NCBI RefSeq assembly: GCF_007860135.1
Contig: NZ_SJPV01000004.1
Location: 372,001-436,000, forward strand
Source: Novipirellula artificiosorum
GTDB lineage: Bacteria; Planctomycetota; Planctomycetia; Pirellulales; Pirellulaceae
Length of the DNA stretch: 64,000 nt
Direction: 5' to 3'
Position numbers and translations under genes: made by a program. Below, one piece after another: positions 27,190 through 36,640 of this stretch (its first letter is position 1; each line of letters opens with the position of its first letter). A model generated the notes under the pieces. The model saw nothing but the letters and a program-made list of their open reading frames with translations. It did not search any database and was not told the origin of the DNA.

Positions 27190-28173
27190 ATGTCCGAAAT
27201 ACACCCTCGCTTGCAAACTGGATTTCTTGACATGCTTTCCGATGCCTCAGGTCTTCATCCAATCGCACCCAATCCGATCGCACTGGTGACTGATCGACCG
27301 GATCCCACTGTCGTCCACAACCTGCTCCACCCCACGGGGCCATCGCAACTCCCTGCGTCATGGGAATCTCTGTCCGAGCCGTTACCGCCGCTGGATCGAG
27401 TGGACGTTTGGGATGTGCCGTTTGATCGAGTCACTTTGGACCAATCAATCGATCGCATTGAACAACTGATGTTCCGGCGAATTCCAAGCTACGTGATCAC
27501 GGCAAACTTGAACTATTGCATGCTGCATCACCGCGAGGCGGAACTTCAGCAAATTACTCGTGATGCCGATTTGATCTTGGCCGATGGCCAACCCATCGTG
27601 AATCGTAGTCGGTTGGGCAATTCCCCTTTGCCCGAGCGAGTTGCCGGCAGCGAAATGATCTACCGTTTGGCCGAGCGCTGTCGCGATCGTGGCCAGGGGA
27701 TCTATTTCCTCGGTGGCGAGCCTGGCGTAGGGCAACGCTGTGCGGATACCCTTGCGGAACTCTATCCAGGCTTGCGCATTGCCGGCGTTGAATCGCCCCC
27801 CTTCCGCCAGCTGAATGAAGTCGAACAACTGCAACAAGACGCACGGATTCAATCGTCCGATGCCGGCCTACTGTTGGTCGCGTTTGGACAACCCAAAGGC
27901 GAAAAGTGGATTCACGCAAACTACCAACGCCTGGGCGTTCCGGTCAGTATTCAAGTAGGGGCTTCGTTCGAGTTTGTTGCGGGTACTTCGAAGCGAGCTC
28001 CCGAAAGCTGGCAAAGGCTTGGCATGGAATGGGCGCATCGCATGTTTAGTGACCCGAAGCGTCTGGTGCCTCGTTACGCCTCGAACGCGGCTTTCTTGGC
28101 AGGTCGATGTATCGAAGATTGGAAACGTTTGGTGACAAGCTGGGGCATGGGCGAGTGGAGTGACCGTCGATAG
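27190..28173 (+). CDS. WecG/TagA/CpsF family glycosyltransferase
   Basis: A 327-residue enzyme with the family signatures: VITANLNYCMLHHREAEL near residue 100, the catalytic-region ADLILADGQPIVNRSR, the GIYFLGGEPGVGQRCADTL loop and the closing LLLVAFGQPKGEKWI and QVGASFEFVAGTSKRAP. These enzymes (GT26) transfer ManNAcA or related sugars to a lipid-linked carrier in the inner membrane for surface polysaccharide. It has an N-terminal extension of about 75 residues before the fold. No other polysaccharide genes flank it. Confidence 0.9.
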   Translation: MSEIHPRLQTGFLDMLSDASGLHPIAPNPIALVTDRPDPTVVHNLLHPTGPSQLPASWESLSEPLPPLDRVDVWDVPFDRVTLDQSIDRIEQLMFRRIPSYVITANLNYCMLHHREAELQQITRDADLILADGQPIVNRSRLGNSPLPERVAGSEMIYRLAERCRDRGQGIYFLGGEPGVGQRCADTLAELYPGLRIAGVESPPFRQLNEVEQLQQDARIQSSDAGLLLVAFGQPKGEKWIHANYQRLGVPVSIQVGASFEFVAGTSKRAPESWQRLGMEWAHRMFSDPKRLVPRYASNAAFLAGRCIEDWKRLVTSWGMGEWSDRR

Positions 28174-28195
28174 CTTTGCCACTGCGGCACCGGTA

Positions 28196-29095
28196 TTACC
28201 CCAACGTGCCAACCATTTCCTTTACGCTTTCGGCACCAGCTTCTTTGAGTGCCGTGGGCAATTCATCGATCAAACGTGTGGAAACGGTCGGATCGTAGTA
28301 GTTGGCGGTGCCAATCTGAACGGCGCTCGCTCCGGCGACCAGGAACTCCATCACGTCGTCAATCGTTGCGATCCCACCGATGCCCACAATGTGGATGTCG
28401 ACGGCCGAGGCAACTTGATGAACACATCGCAGTGCAATCGGTTTGATCGCTGGACCACTGAGTCCTCCCATGCCGTTGCCGAGCATCGGTTTTCGTCGTC
28501 GCCAATCAATCGCCATGCCGAGCACCGTGTTGATCAAACAAACCGCATCGGCGCCACCATCTGCGGCTCCCTGCGCGATCTCCGCAATGCGGGTTACATT
28601 TGGCGTCAATTTGGCGAGGATCGGAACCTTGCACGCGTCTCTCACGGACGAAACCACTTCGCGGCACGATGTCGCATTGGTCCCAAAATCGACACCACCG
28701 CTGACATTCGGGCAGGATAAGTTCAGCTCGATCGCGGACACACCTGCTTCGCTACCGACACGCGCAGCAAGTGTGGTGAACTCCTCGCAAGTGCGTCCTG
28801 CCACGCTGACGATGACCGACGTCCCGAGTTCGCGCAGATAAGGCAGATGATGCTCGAGGAATGCATCCACCCCATCGTTATCAAGCCCAATCGCATTCAG
28901 CAGTCCGGCAGACGTTTCAACGGTACGCCACGGAGCATTCCCAATCCGCGGCTCCGCCGTGATCGTTTTGGGAAGCACCGCCCCCAGGCGTGGCACCTCG
29001 ACGACCTCCTGCATTTCACGGGCGTAACCAAACGTCCCCGATGCGACCATGATTGGGTTTTTCAGAGTCAAGCGTCCGAGCGTAGTGGTAAGCAT
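28196..29095 (-). CDS. pyrD: Dihydroorotate dehydrogenase, class 1
   Basis: A 299-residue FMN enzyme of pyrimidine synthesis. It opens LTTTLGRLTLKNPIMVASGTFG, and the catalytic cysteine lies in ELNLSCPNV (near residue 133), which marks class 1; Ser rather than Cys would mark the membrane class 2. Substrate and FMN segments include NAIGLDNDG, LAKLTPNV and the closing GIGGIATIDDVMEFLVAGASAVQIGTA. The pattern fits the class 1B, NAD-linked form that pairs with a PyrK electron-transfer subunit, which is not in the window. It is convergent with the glycosyltransferase gene, 22 bases away. Confidence 0.95.
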   Translation of the reverse strand: MLTTTLGRLTLKNPIMVASGTFGYAREMQEVVEVPRLGAVLPKTITAEPRIGNAPWRTVETSAGLLNAIGLDNDGVDAFLEHHLPYLRELGTSVIVSVAGRTCEEFTTLAARVGSEAGVSAIELNLSCPNVSGGVDFGTNATSCREVVSSVRDACKVPILAKLTPNVTRIAEIAQGAADGGADAVCLINTVLGMAIDWRRRKPMLGNGMGGLSGPAIKPIALRCVHQVASAVDIHIVGIGGIATIDDVMEFLVAGASAVQIGTANYYDPTVSTRLIDELPTALKEAGAESVKEMVGTLG

Positions 29096-29185
29096 GGCAA
29101 GAGCGTGGCAGCGATGGGGAAAGGGAACAGCGAGCGGCGAAGTTTAGCACACGCTCATTGAACTTGTCCAATCCCAGGCGAACTG

Positions 29186-30471
29186 CTAGCCATCCAATAG
29201 GGCGTTCTTTCTACAGCGGCGAGAAGCCCCCAGGGTGATAAACCCGCCGATCAACACAAGACTCGAAGGCTCGGGAACGGCGGTCACCGTCAAGGAGCGA
29301 GTGTTGAATGATCCCCCCGACGAAACAGCCAGACTTTCTAAACCCAAGCCCGCCACGCTGCTGTCAAAAGTGGTGAAATCACCATCTAATGCCGGGTTGA
29401 AATCAGACAAACGGAAAACCGTTTCCCCAATCGTCGAGGGTGCAACCAGATCAACGGTCCCAATAAGAACTTCCCGCTGTTTATTGCCGAGATCGTCAGA
29501 GTCCTTGCCGGGCTGCATCAAGGTGGGCCCAAAAGCTGCGTAACTAAGCGTGTCCGCGTCATTGGCAACCGTCTCAAAGCCCCCCGTGGTATCACAAGCA
29601 AGGTTCAAGAAAGTGCCGTCCGAGCCGGACGCCGATAGGTTTACCGCACACGCGTTCAAGTTCGATGCTCCCAGGATGGACGTGTCGGTGTCACCGATGC
29701 TTTCTCGCAAAATCACCTGGGTTCCGTTAAATGATTGGCCGGGCGAAGTGTTGATCGACGTGTCAATGGCGTATCGTTCGTTGTCCCCAGCCAGGTTTCC
29801 GATTCCATCGCAGCATTCAAAACCGTGTCCACAACATAGTCACCTGTGGAACCTGAGACGCCACTCACTCGAATTTGGTACGTTCCACTACCAAGGATTG
29901 GAACGGTTTGCAGCAGCAATGTGTTGCCGGGAGCCGGCGCCGTTGCGCTCCCCAATATCGTGCCTCCTGGATCTCGGACCTCGACCAAGGCGTGCAACGG
30001 ATCGTCGGTTTGCAATGTCAATGACAGTGTTTGGCCCAGATCAAGAGAAAGCGAGAAGGTGTCGATCTCGCCGGGTTCGGAAATGCTGCCACTTTGCGAG
30101 CCATTGAGAACAACCGTCTGCTGCAAGCTAGCGTCTTGGCCGAACGGGTCGCTTGCCAACGAAGAGTCGTACTGGCTTGAATAGTCGTCGGCGTACTGGC
30201 TGGAATAGTCCTCGGCGTAGTGACTGGAGTAGTCGTCGGAGTACTGGCTGGAGTAGTCGTCGCTGTACTGGCTGGAGTAAGTCTGGGCCGCCTCAGCTGA
30301 AGAAGCTTGCTCGGCATACACGGCGCTATAGTGGTCGCTCAAATCGACTGGCCCATAGATTTCCATCTCTGCGGTCAGAAGCAGCCTCGACTCCAGCAAT
30401 TCAGCGGAAAGACGCCTGCGACGCTTTGATTGCCAGGGGGCGGAATTTCGAAGCCGTCTGTTTCTACTCAT
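29186..30471 (-). pseudogene. Surface protein with LESRLLL motif and PEP-CTERM tail, frameshifted
   Basis: Two overlapping minus-strand frames form one protein. The first (from the ATG at 30471 with a GGAGAG site upstream) has a basic start, the planctomycete export motif LSAELLESRLLL, a YSSQYSDD repeat and a PPC-like beta domain (DTFSLSLDLGQTLSLTLQT). It reads into a stop at 29713. The second frame continues the same domain and ends VPEPSSLVLIGGF plus a basic tail, a PEP-CTERM sorting signal. Restoring one base near 29794 joins them as ESETLAGDNERYAIDTS. A one-base deletion, a sequencing error or a programmed shift would all explain this. The product would be surface-anchored. Confidence 0.8.
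30170..30287 (-). repeat. 24-bp coding repeat (YSSQYSDD)
   Basis: Four full 24-base units and a partial fifth inside the frameshifted surface-protein gene, encoding Y-S-S-Q/H-Y-S/A-D/E-D. Tyr/Ser-rich tandem repeats of this kind often act as flexible stalks; length variation by slippage is likely. Confidence 0.85.
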
Positions 30472-30609
30472 CGATCTCTCCCCAGTGTGGTATCGATTGT
30501 CGCGGATAAACTGCGACATGCGAAAACCACCCTAAACCAACTGGGGGATTCAATGTTGCGATCCGGCCGCCAAAAACTGGGCTATAATGTCGCATCCCGA
30601 TCGAGCCGT

Positions 30610-31236
30610 TTAGGACAGCTGCTCGCTAATCTTGCTCATCAGTTCACGAGCAACATGCTCTTTGTCACCATGAATCGAAGCGATCACGGCTCCTTCGCGA
30701 TTGATCAGCTCGACATCGTTTTCGTTTGAATCAATCGCTTGCGGACCATTGCTGACGATCAGGTCACAGCATTTCTTCTCTAGTTTCACGGTTGCCCGGA
30801 AGCGGCGATCCTCGGTTTCCAGGGCAAACCCTACGACCCATTGATTGGGCCGTTTTTTCTGTCCCAGCATGGCGACGACGTCGGCGGTTTCCACCAATTC
30901 CAACTGCAGCGGCTCGCCGGTCTTGGCAATCTTCTGTGTTTGTATGAACCGTGGCATATAATCACAAGGAGCCGCCGCCCCAATCGCTCCATCGCAATCT
31001 GCGAACGCAGCAGTCGACGCGGCTAGCATTTCATCGGTCGTGACGACTGGAATCAGCCGAGCAGCCGAAGGGTAATCGACACTCACCGGACCCGAAACAA
31101 TCACAACTTCGTGACCTTGATCGATGGCAGCCACAGCGAGGGCAGCCCCCATCCGACCACTCGACGCATTGGTGAGGTAGCGAACCGGGTCGAGGTACTG
31201 CCGCGTGGGGCCAGACGTAATCAGGATGCGAGCCAC
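30610..31236 (-). CDS. coaB: Phosphopantothenate-cysteine ligase, stand-alone CoaB
   Basis: A 208-residue protein matching only the C-terminal, ligase half of the usual bifunctional CoaBC (DFP). Seen are ILITSGPTRQYLDPVRYLTNASSGRMG, the VVTTDEM and GAAAPCDY segments, and VGFALETED, all of the CoaB dinucleotide-binding fold. CoaB joins cysteine to 4'-phosphopantothenate in coenzyme A synthesis. The CoaC decarboxylase half is not attached and not in the window, so the pathway is split here. The gene for the frameshifted surface protein follows on the same strand. Confidence 0.92.
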   Translation of the reverse strand: MARILITSGPTRQYLDPVRYLTNASSGRMGAALAVAAIDQGHEVVIVSGPVSVDYPSAARLIPVVTTDEMLAASTAAFADCDGAIGAAAPCDYMPRFIQTQKIAKTGEPLQLELVETADVVAMLGQKKRPNQWVVGFALETEDRRFRATVKLEKKCCDLIVSNGPQAIDSNENDVELINREGAVIASIHGDKEHVARELMSKISEQLS

Positions 31237-31268
31237 GAAAGAAGATGCTTTTGGAGGGGCCGAGAGGT

Positions 31269-31643
31269 CTACGGGGATTTCTTGGGGTGGAGCGTCGCAT
31301 CGATGATCCGATCGACATCTGCTCGCGATAAATCCATCATCACCGCCGCCAAGGCAAACAGACGTTTTTCGGCTTCTTCCAGATGCGCGTCCGCAGCCAT
31401 CACTCGAACGAGTTCTCCAAGCAGTGCCTCACGCTCCAGCGGATCAACCGGCAATTCCAATGCTGCGTTGTCGCCCAGTCCAAACTCGACTGCCTTTTGC
31501 AAATCGTGCTCGTCCAAGCCCAGCGCAAGACAACGATCTGCCACCAAGTTGACTTCTCGCTCACCGAGTGAACCGTCCGCAAGGGCCATGACAACCAAGT
31601 TCCGTAACAGTCGCCTGCGTTTCGTAAGGGTTTCATCGCTCAT
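31269..31643 (-). CDS. TerB-like helical domain protein
   Basis: A 124-residue all-helical protein from the ATG at 31643 (a TTG nine bases earlier is possible). The pattern LLRNLVVMALADGSLGEREVNLV followed by ELVRVMAADAHLEEAEKRLF is the duplicated TerB/DjlA-type helical motif, with acidic residues at the putative metal site. TerB-like domains occur in tellurite-resistance proteins and in DnaJ-linked membrane proteins; alone they have no assigned activity. It lies 32 bases upstream of coaB on the same strand. Confidence 0.75.
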   Translation of the reverse strand: MSDETLTKRRRLLRNLVVMALADGSLGEREVNLVADRCLALGLDEHDLQKAVEFGLGDNAALELPVDPLEREALLGELVRVMAADAHLEEAEKRLFALAAVMMDLSRADVDRIIDATLHPKKSP

Positions 31644-31721
31644 AGAAGTCAATCGTACCCGGCTTGATCGGCCGCGAAAAGCCCTGCAAACGCGGAGTGT
31701 GGCAAAGGGCGTTCGCCAACC

Positions 31722-32927
31722 TTACGAGCAATCGATCAGCTCCTTTTGAAGCCAGCGGAGTTCTGCGGCAATGTCGTCGGCGAGTTCCCGTTTTCGCATC
31801 GCCTCCGGCAACACGGTCCAGGCATAGGTTTCGACCTCGTAATGCCCCGTGAACTCGATCCTCGGCTCCAATTCGCTCGTCGGCCTCTGTAACGCGAGCA
31901 GACAATGACGGATCTCTGCTTGGCTCGTCGACAAGCGGCCAAATCGTTCCAGAAAGATCGGCACGTGAAAATGGACCACCCAGCGCCGGTCCCCTCCCGC
32001 CGGATCGCCGCTGCGTGGGATCTGGTCGAGCAAATTGGGAAGATCCTCGGCCAGGCGAAATGACCCGTCTTCAAGCAAGCGGCCGGTTTGGTGCAAGTAG
32101 CGGTCTTCGGCAAAACCGGCAAGCTGCTCGGCAGTCTCTTGGCGTCGCCCGATGGCCATCGAATCCCAATCGGCGACGACAGCGCTGCTAACTTGCACCT
32201 TGCCGATCGTGATCCCTGCGGCCGCATACTTACGCAGCACCTCCGCTTGAGATTCCATCATCACGGCGCTGTGGCATACGTCGTGGCAAACGGTCAAATG
32301 GCGCCGGTGGGCCGCATCGGGTAACTCTCTTTCGAACCACCCGAGGACATCCTCGGCTGTATCGAGAATGCATCCCGGTTCGGGTTCGATGGCCACGACG
32401 ATTTGACGTCCCGACCGCGACTCGATCCTGGCTAGGAATGCCGCCAATTCCCGCAGGTTTTCCCCGGCCCGGTTCATTTGCTCGGTCGTCACGAGATCAT
32501 CCAGCCAACCGATCGGCAACGTACTAATGGATCCAATCCGCTGAGTCGGCGGCATCAGTCCTAGCAAGATCGTTGCTAGTTGCTTGGTGTAATTCAATCG
32601 CCGAGGATCCCACCACGCCGGTTCGTAAACACGATGTTTGACGATCGGATCATGAAAATTGTCGTACGGAAAACCGTTGATCGTGAACGCCTGCAAGTGG
32701 CGTTGGTCCAAAAACTGTCGAAAATCGCTCAGCGAATGGCTTCCGCTTGGTCCCGAGCCCGCCAATTCACGGGCTGCTTTTTCTGGCAGCCAAAGACCAA
32801 CGCCCAGCGGTTCGTCGCCTGTCATCAACCGATGAACATCGGTCGCATGGCGCTGCAGGTTGTCGCGGATCGCCGGCAAATCAACGCCCGCATGCACATT
32901 GGTGCAATAGCCAATCGTCACCGACAT
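31722..32927 (-). CDS. eboE: EboE-like TIM-barrel metabolite traffic protein
   Basis: A 401-residue xylose-isomerase-like barrel protein. The opening GYCTNVHAGVDLPAIRDNL, the segment FTINGFPYDNFHDPIVKHRVYEP and the GSISTLPIGWLDD region match EboE proteins. Putative metal ligands are present in AIEPEPG, CHDVCHSAV and HFHVPIF. EboE belongs to the eboABCDEF set, which in cyanobacteria helps move a scytonemin precursor to the periplasm and elsewhere is linked to unknown isoprenoid-type metabolites. None of the other ebo genes is adjacent, which is unusual. Confidence 0.75.
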   Translation of the reverse strand: MSVTIGYCTNVHAGVDLPAIRDNLQRHATDVHRLMTGDEPLGVGLWLPEKAARELAGSGPSGSHSLSDFRQFLDQRHLQAFTINGFPYDNFHDPIVKHRVYEPAWWDPRRLNYTKQLATILLGLMPPTQRIGSISTLPIGWLDDLVTTEQMNRAGENLRELAAFLARIESRSGRQIVVAIEPEPGCILDTAEDVLGWFERELPDAAHRRHLTVCHDVCHSAVMMESQAEVLRKYAAAGITIGKVQVSSAVVADWDSMAIGRRQETAEQLAGFAEDRYLHQTGRLLEDGSFRLAEDLPNLLDQIPRSGDPAGGDRRWVVHFHVPIFLERFGRLSTSQAEIRHCLLALQRPTSELEPRIEFTGHYEVETYAWTVLPEAMRKRELADDIAAELRWLQKELIDCS

Positions 32928-33252
32928 CGATGATCCTCATGGAAGAAGTGATTCAAACTAATTCGGAGGAAGTGTACAAAACAGGCTAACCGGCGTCATC
33001 ACCGAAAGGACTCCCCCGCGGACGGATTCCTCGTCGAGTTTCGGTGGATCGTCGAATCTGACATCGACAAGCCTCGCTTTGGTGAAGAACGCGGGCCCTC
33101 TCCTGCGACAGACCCGTCGCGACTCTGGATGCCTCGCAAAACCGTCGATGAATTGGATCAGCAGCAACTTGGGTGCCATCGGACGAGTCCTTGGCGGCAC
33201 CGAGTTTGCTTGATGCACACGTTTCGTTCTGTCTGCACTATAATCAAGAATC
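32928..33252. other. Divergent intergenic region eboE-glgX
   Basis: About 325 bases between divergent genes. A minus-strand open frame at 32958-33329 spans it but overlaps the glgX start and lacks a protein-like pattern, so it is not called. The clear feature is a TATAAT box just before glgX. Confidence 0.5.
33239..33244 (+). promoter_or_regulatory. -10 box (TATAAT) immediately upstream of glgX
   Basis: A perfect consensus TATAAT ends eight bases before the glgX ATG at 33253. Transcription normally begins about seven bases past the box, which would put the start at or within two bases of the initiation codon, giving a leaderless message. No good -35 lies at the usual 17-base spacing; TTGATG occurs at a 23-base spacing. 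Confidence 0.5.
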
Positions 33253-35349
33253 ATGAACCGCTGGGAACGAATCGAAGGCTCTCCGTTGCCGCTTGGAGTC
33301 AGTTGGAATGCGGAACAGGGCGCATTCAACTTTTCCCTCTATTCCAAGCATGCCGAGGTCGTACAGTTGGTGCTGTACTCCGCTGACGATCTCGTCCACC
33401 CCTGTTTCGAGTTCACCTACGACTATCTCAAGAACAAGTCAGGGCCGGTGTGGCATTGCCGGGTGGCGAGGTCGAACATCACCGATGCTCGCTACTATGC
33501 TTACCGCATCGATGGCCCAGCACCCGGCGCCGGCTACCATTATCACCATTTCGACTACAGCAAGGTGCTGCTGGATCCCTATGCGCGGACCGTCTTTTTC
33601 CCCAAAGGCTTTCGTCGGGACGCGGCATGCGGGCCAGGATCCAATGCCGGCCGGGCCCCGCTCGGTGTCCTCTCGGCATGCGAATGTCCGTTCGACTGGG
33701 AACAGGATCTTCGGCCTCGACATGATCATGATCTGGTGATCTACGAGCTGCATGTTCGTGGGTTCACGCAGCGAGACAATTCGGGTGTTCCCCTCGCAAA
33801 ACGTGGCACCTTTCTCGGTATTGTTGAAAAGATCCCGTATCTACTTGAACTTGGAATCACCGCATTGGAATTGATGCCGGTATTCCAGTTCGATCCCGAC
33901 GCCGGTGACTACTGGGGCTACATGCCGCTCAATTTCTTTTCACCCCACCATCGCTATGGTACCGATCCCGAATCCGGCAACCAGCAAGCCGAATTCCGGA
34001 CGATGGTCAAGGAACTCCACCGGGTGGGAATCGAAGTGGTCTTAGATGTCGTCTATAACCACACTTGCGAAGGGGATCACACCGGTCCGATCTACAGTTT
34101 CAAAGGCATTGACAGCACCTCCTTCTACATGATGACGGGGCTCCCAGACCGACCGTATGCGAACTACAGCGGTACAGGCAATACGTTGCATACCGCAAAC
34201 CGTTCCACTCGCAAGATGATTGTCGATAGCTTGCGTTACTGGGATACGGACGCGCATGTCGATGGATTTCGTTTTGACCTCGCGTCGATTTTTACGCGCA
34301 ATTCAGACGGTTCCATCAACATTGATGATCCGCCCATCATCAGCGAAATCGTATCCGGCCTGGAACGGAGCAACAACCGATTGATCGCAGAACCTTGGGA
34401 TGCCGAGGGTGAATTCCAACTGGGACGCAAATTCCCCGGGCAACGCTGGATGCAATGGAATGCTCACTATCGCAACACACTTCAAAGGTTCGTTCGAGGT
34501 GATTCGGGGATGGTCGGCGATCTGATGACTCGGCTCTACGGAAGTGACGATTTGTTTCCCGATGACCGTTTGCACGCCTTCCAGCCGATGCTAAGTGTGA
34601 ACTACGTTGCCTCCCACGACGGATTCACACTCTACGATCTGGTTTCCTATAGCCACAAACGGAATGAAGCGAACGGGCAAGAAAACCGAGATGGAGCAAA
34701 CGAATTCAGTTCGAATTGTGGATGGGAGGGGGATCATTTGGTGCCCGAGGAAGTCGAACACCTTCGCAGACAACAGGTCAAGAATTTTGCCTGCCTGCTC
34801 CTCCTCTCCAACGGTACTCCGATGTTTCGAATGGGAGATGAGTTTTTGCAGACACAGCACGGCAACAACAACCCTTTCAATCAAGACAACGAAACCAGTT
34901 GGCTGGATTGGAGTCGACTGTCCGAGGCTGGCGATATTTTTCGCTTTTTTAAGCTGATGATTGCGTTCCGCAAATCGCATCCGTCGATCAGTCGTTCTCG
35001 ATTCTGGCGAGACGATGTGAAGTGGTATGGCGCCAATCATGCGGTGGATCTGTCAGAATCGTCGCAGCAACTCGCGTACTGCTTGCATGGCGCGTCACAA
35101 AACGATGTTGACCTGTACGTGATGATCAATGCGGGCGTCCAGACGACCACCTTCGGAATCCATGAAGGCGCAATCGGTGATTGGAAGCGAGTGATCGATA
35201 CCGCAAAGGCAAGCCCTGGAGATTTCTCAGAGGTGGGTGAGAACGTCAATGCGGTCAGCTATCAAGTCAGCCCCTGTTCCGTCGTTGTTCTGCGGAGTCG
35301 CGACGTTTGCAGCTTGCCCTTGCAATTGCCCAGCCTTCATTCGGACTGA
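33253..35349 (+). CDS. glgX: Glycogen debranching enzyme GlgX (isoamylase type)
   Basis: A 698-residue GH13_11 enzyme that hydrolyses alpha-1,6 branches in glycogen. The N-terminal carbohydrate-binding domain (residues about 10-115) is followed by the catalytic barrel with DVVYNHTCEGDH, the nucleophile region HVDGFRFDLASIF, the acid region LIAEPWDAEGEF and the third acid in NYVASHDGFTL. It shares with GlgX/TreX the segment NQDNETSWLDWSR. The length is typical. The gene stands alone without glgC or glgA nearby. Confidence 0.93.
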   Translation: MNRWERIEGSPLPLGVSWNAEQGAFNFSLYSKHAEVVQLVLYSADDLVHPCFEFTYDYLKNKSGPVWHCRVARSNITDARYYAYRIDGPAPGAGYHYHHFDYSKVLLDPYARTVFFPKGFRRDAACGPGSNAGRAPLGVLSACECPFDWEQDLRPRHDHDLVIYELHVRGFTQRDNSGVPLAKRGTFLGIVEKIPYLLELGITALELMPVFQFDPDAGDYWGYMPLNFFSPHHRYGTDPESGNQQAEFRTMVKELHRVGIEVVLDVVYNHTCEGDHTGPIYSFKGIDSTSFYMMTGLPDRPYANYSGTGNTLHTANRSTRKMIVDSLRYWDTDAHVDGFRFDLASIFTRNSDGSINIDDPPIISEIVSGLERSNNRLIAEPWDAEGEFQLGRKFPGQRWMQWNAHYRNTLQRFVRGDSGMVGDLMTRLYGSDDLFPDDRLHAFQPMLSVNYVASHDGFTLYDLVSYSHKRNEANGQENRDGANEFSSNCGWEGDHLVPEEVEHLRRQQVKNFACLLLLSNGTPMFRMGDEFLQTQHGNNNPFNQDNETSWLDWSRLSEAGDIFRFFKLMIAFRKSHPSISRSRFWRDDVKWYGANHAVDLSESSQQLAYCLHGASQNDVDLYVMINAGVQTTTFGIHEGAIGDWKRVIDTAKASPGDFSEVGENVNAVSYQVSPCSVVVLRSRDVCSLPLQLPSLHSD

Positions 35350-35555
35350 CGTACCCACTAAGATACGCCCACGCCTTGCGACTTGCACTACCCTTCTCTT
35401 GTCTCGAATGAGCTTGAACCAGAACAAACGATGCCAAGACAGAAAGGCAACACCCCCGAACGACCGGGTCGAGAGCTTCGCTTTGCAGCCTGATGCGATG
35501 TCAGGCGGGCTTTCCGCACCAAGAACCGCAATGAGCAACAGGGAGCCGAAGGATC

Positions 35556-36167
35556 ATGACGGATTGCGGATGCCGATTTGAACCAACTGATCAACAGCAG
35601 CGGCAGACGTTGAGATTCGTCTTACTGATCAACCTGCTCATGTTCATCCTCGAGATCACGGTTGGTATCCTGGCGGAATCGACGGGGCTGACCGCGGATT
35701 CGCTCGATATGTTTGCCGATGCGAGTGTCTATTCCATCAGCTTGTATGCCGTTGGTCGGGCAGCACGAATTCGACGTGCCGCCGCAGCGGTAAGCGGTGC
35801 ACTTCAAATCGTGCTCGGAGCTGGGGTTCTTTTTGAAGTCTCTCGGCGGTTCGTCCTCGGAGCCGAACCGGTCGGTTCGGCGATGATGATCATGGGAGCG
35901 ATCGCTTTGGCGGCCAATGCCTTTTGCCTGTTGCTGCTCGCCAAACACCGGCATGGCGATGTCAACTTTCGCGCATCTTGGATTTTTTCCGCCAACGACG
36001 TGATTGCCAATACTGGCGTGATCTTATCCGGTGTCTTGGTGTTGTTACTTGAATCCCAGATCCCAGACCTCATCATCGGCATTTTGATCGCCGGAATTGT
36101 CGTCCGAGGCGGCATCCGCATTCTGAGGGAGGCAAGCGTTTCCGCAGAGCCTTGCACGCCACGGTAA
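35556..36167 (+). CDS. CDF-type cation efflux membrane protein, short form
   Basis: A 203-residue protein with six predicted transmembrane helices and the CDF pattern: a first helix followed by SLDMFADASVYSIS (metal-site Asp residues of helix 2) and ASWIFSANDVIANTGVI (Asp of helix 5). The N-terminus MTDCGCRFEP carries two Cys residues. It ends right after the sixth helix and lacks the cytoplasmic C-terminal domain of most CDF transporters (about 300 residues). Divalent cation export is the expected role; the metal is unknown. A 206-base spacer separates it from glgX. Confidence 0.82.
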   Translation: MTDCGCRFEPTDQQQRQTLRFVLLINLLMFILEITVGILAESTGLTADSLDMFADASVYSISLYAVGRAARIRRAAAAVSGALQIVLGAGVLFEVSRRFVLGAEPVGSAMMIMGAIALAANAFCLLLLAKHRHGDVNFRASWIFSANDVIANTGVILSGVLVLLLESQIPDLIIGILIAGIVVRGGIRILREASVSAEPCTPR

Positions 36168-36640
36168 CCCCCAAACGCCTTTTTCGATTTGACGTGACCT
36201 CCGAAAACAATCTCGTCGATCAAGAACGCATTAGGCCGCCTCGCATTCATGATGTTCATACCCGCGATGATCGAATACAATCCCCATCACTTCGTTGCAT
36301 CTCAACCGTTGGGCAGAGGGGGCTTGTGAAGGGTTTCGACGCTCCGACGCTTGCTGCCGCATGGAGGTAGCACCGCGACGGCCCCAATGCAAATGCCGCG
36401 GCGGTTGCGTCCCTGCCAATGGCCCTGAACCGAGTCTTGTACATTCATTTATTTCGACAACACGCTAAGGTGTGCTAATAAGCACACCGGAAAGACAGCG
36501 TGAGCGTATTAGCTCAGTTGTTATGATTCCATTCCGCTCATCCAGTGCTATTTTGAAGTACCATCGGTTGGTATAGGGAATGCACGGTGTTTTGCCCGGA
36601 CGGGTCGTGCTCTTATCTTCGTATTGAGAAAGAAAATCCA
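36168..36640. other. Intergenic region upstream of stress proteins
   Basis: About 470 bases without a supported gene. Short frames on both strands lack codon structure. It contains the palindrome at 36469-36488 and must include the promoter for the universal stress gene pair. Confidence 0.5.
36469..36488. promoter_or_regulatory. 8-bp inverted repeat, operator or hairpin
   Basis: A perfect inverted repeat GGTGTGCT with a four-base AATA centre, 152 bases before the start of the first universal stress gene. The symmetric arms and AT centre suit a dimeric regulator site; without a T-run it is less likely a terminator of the upstream gene. Confidence 0.4.
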
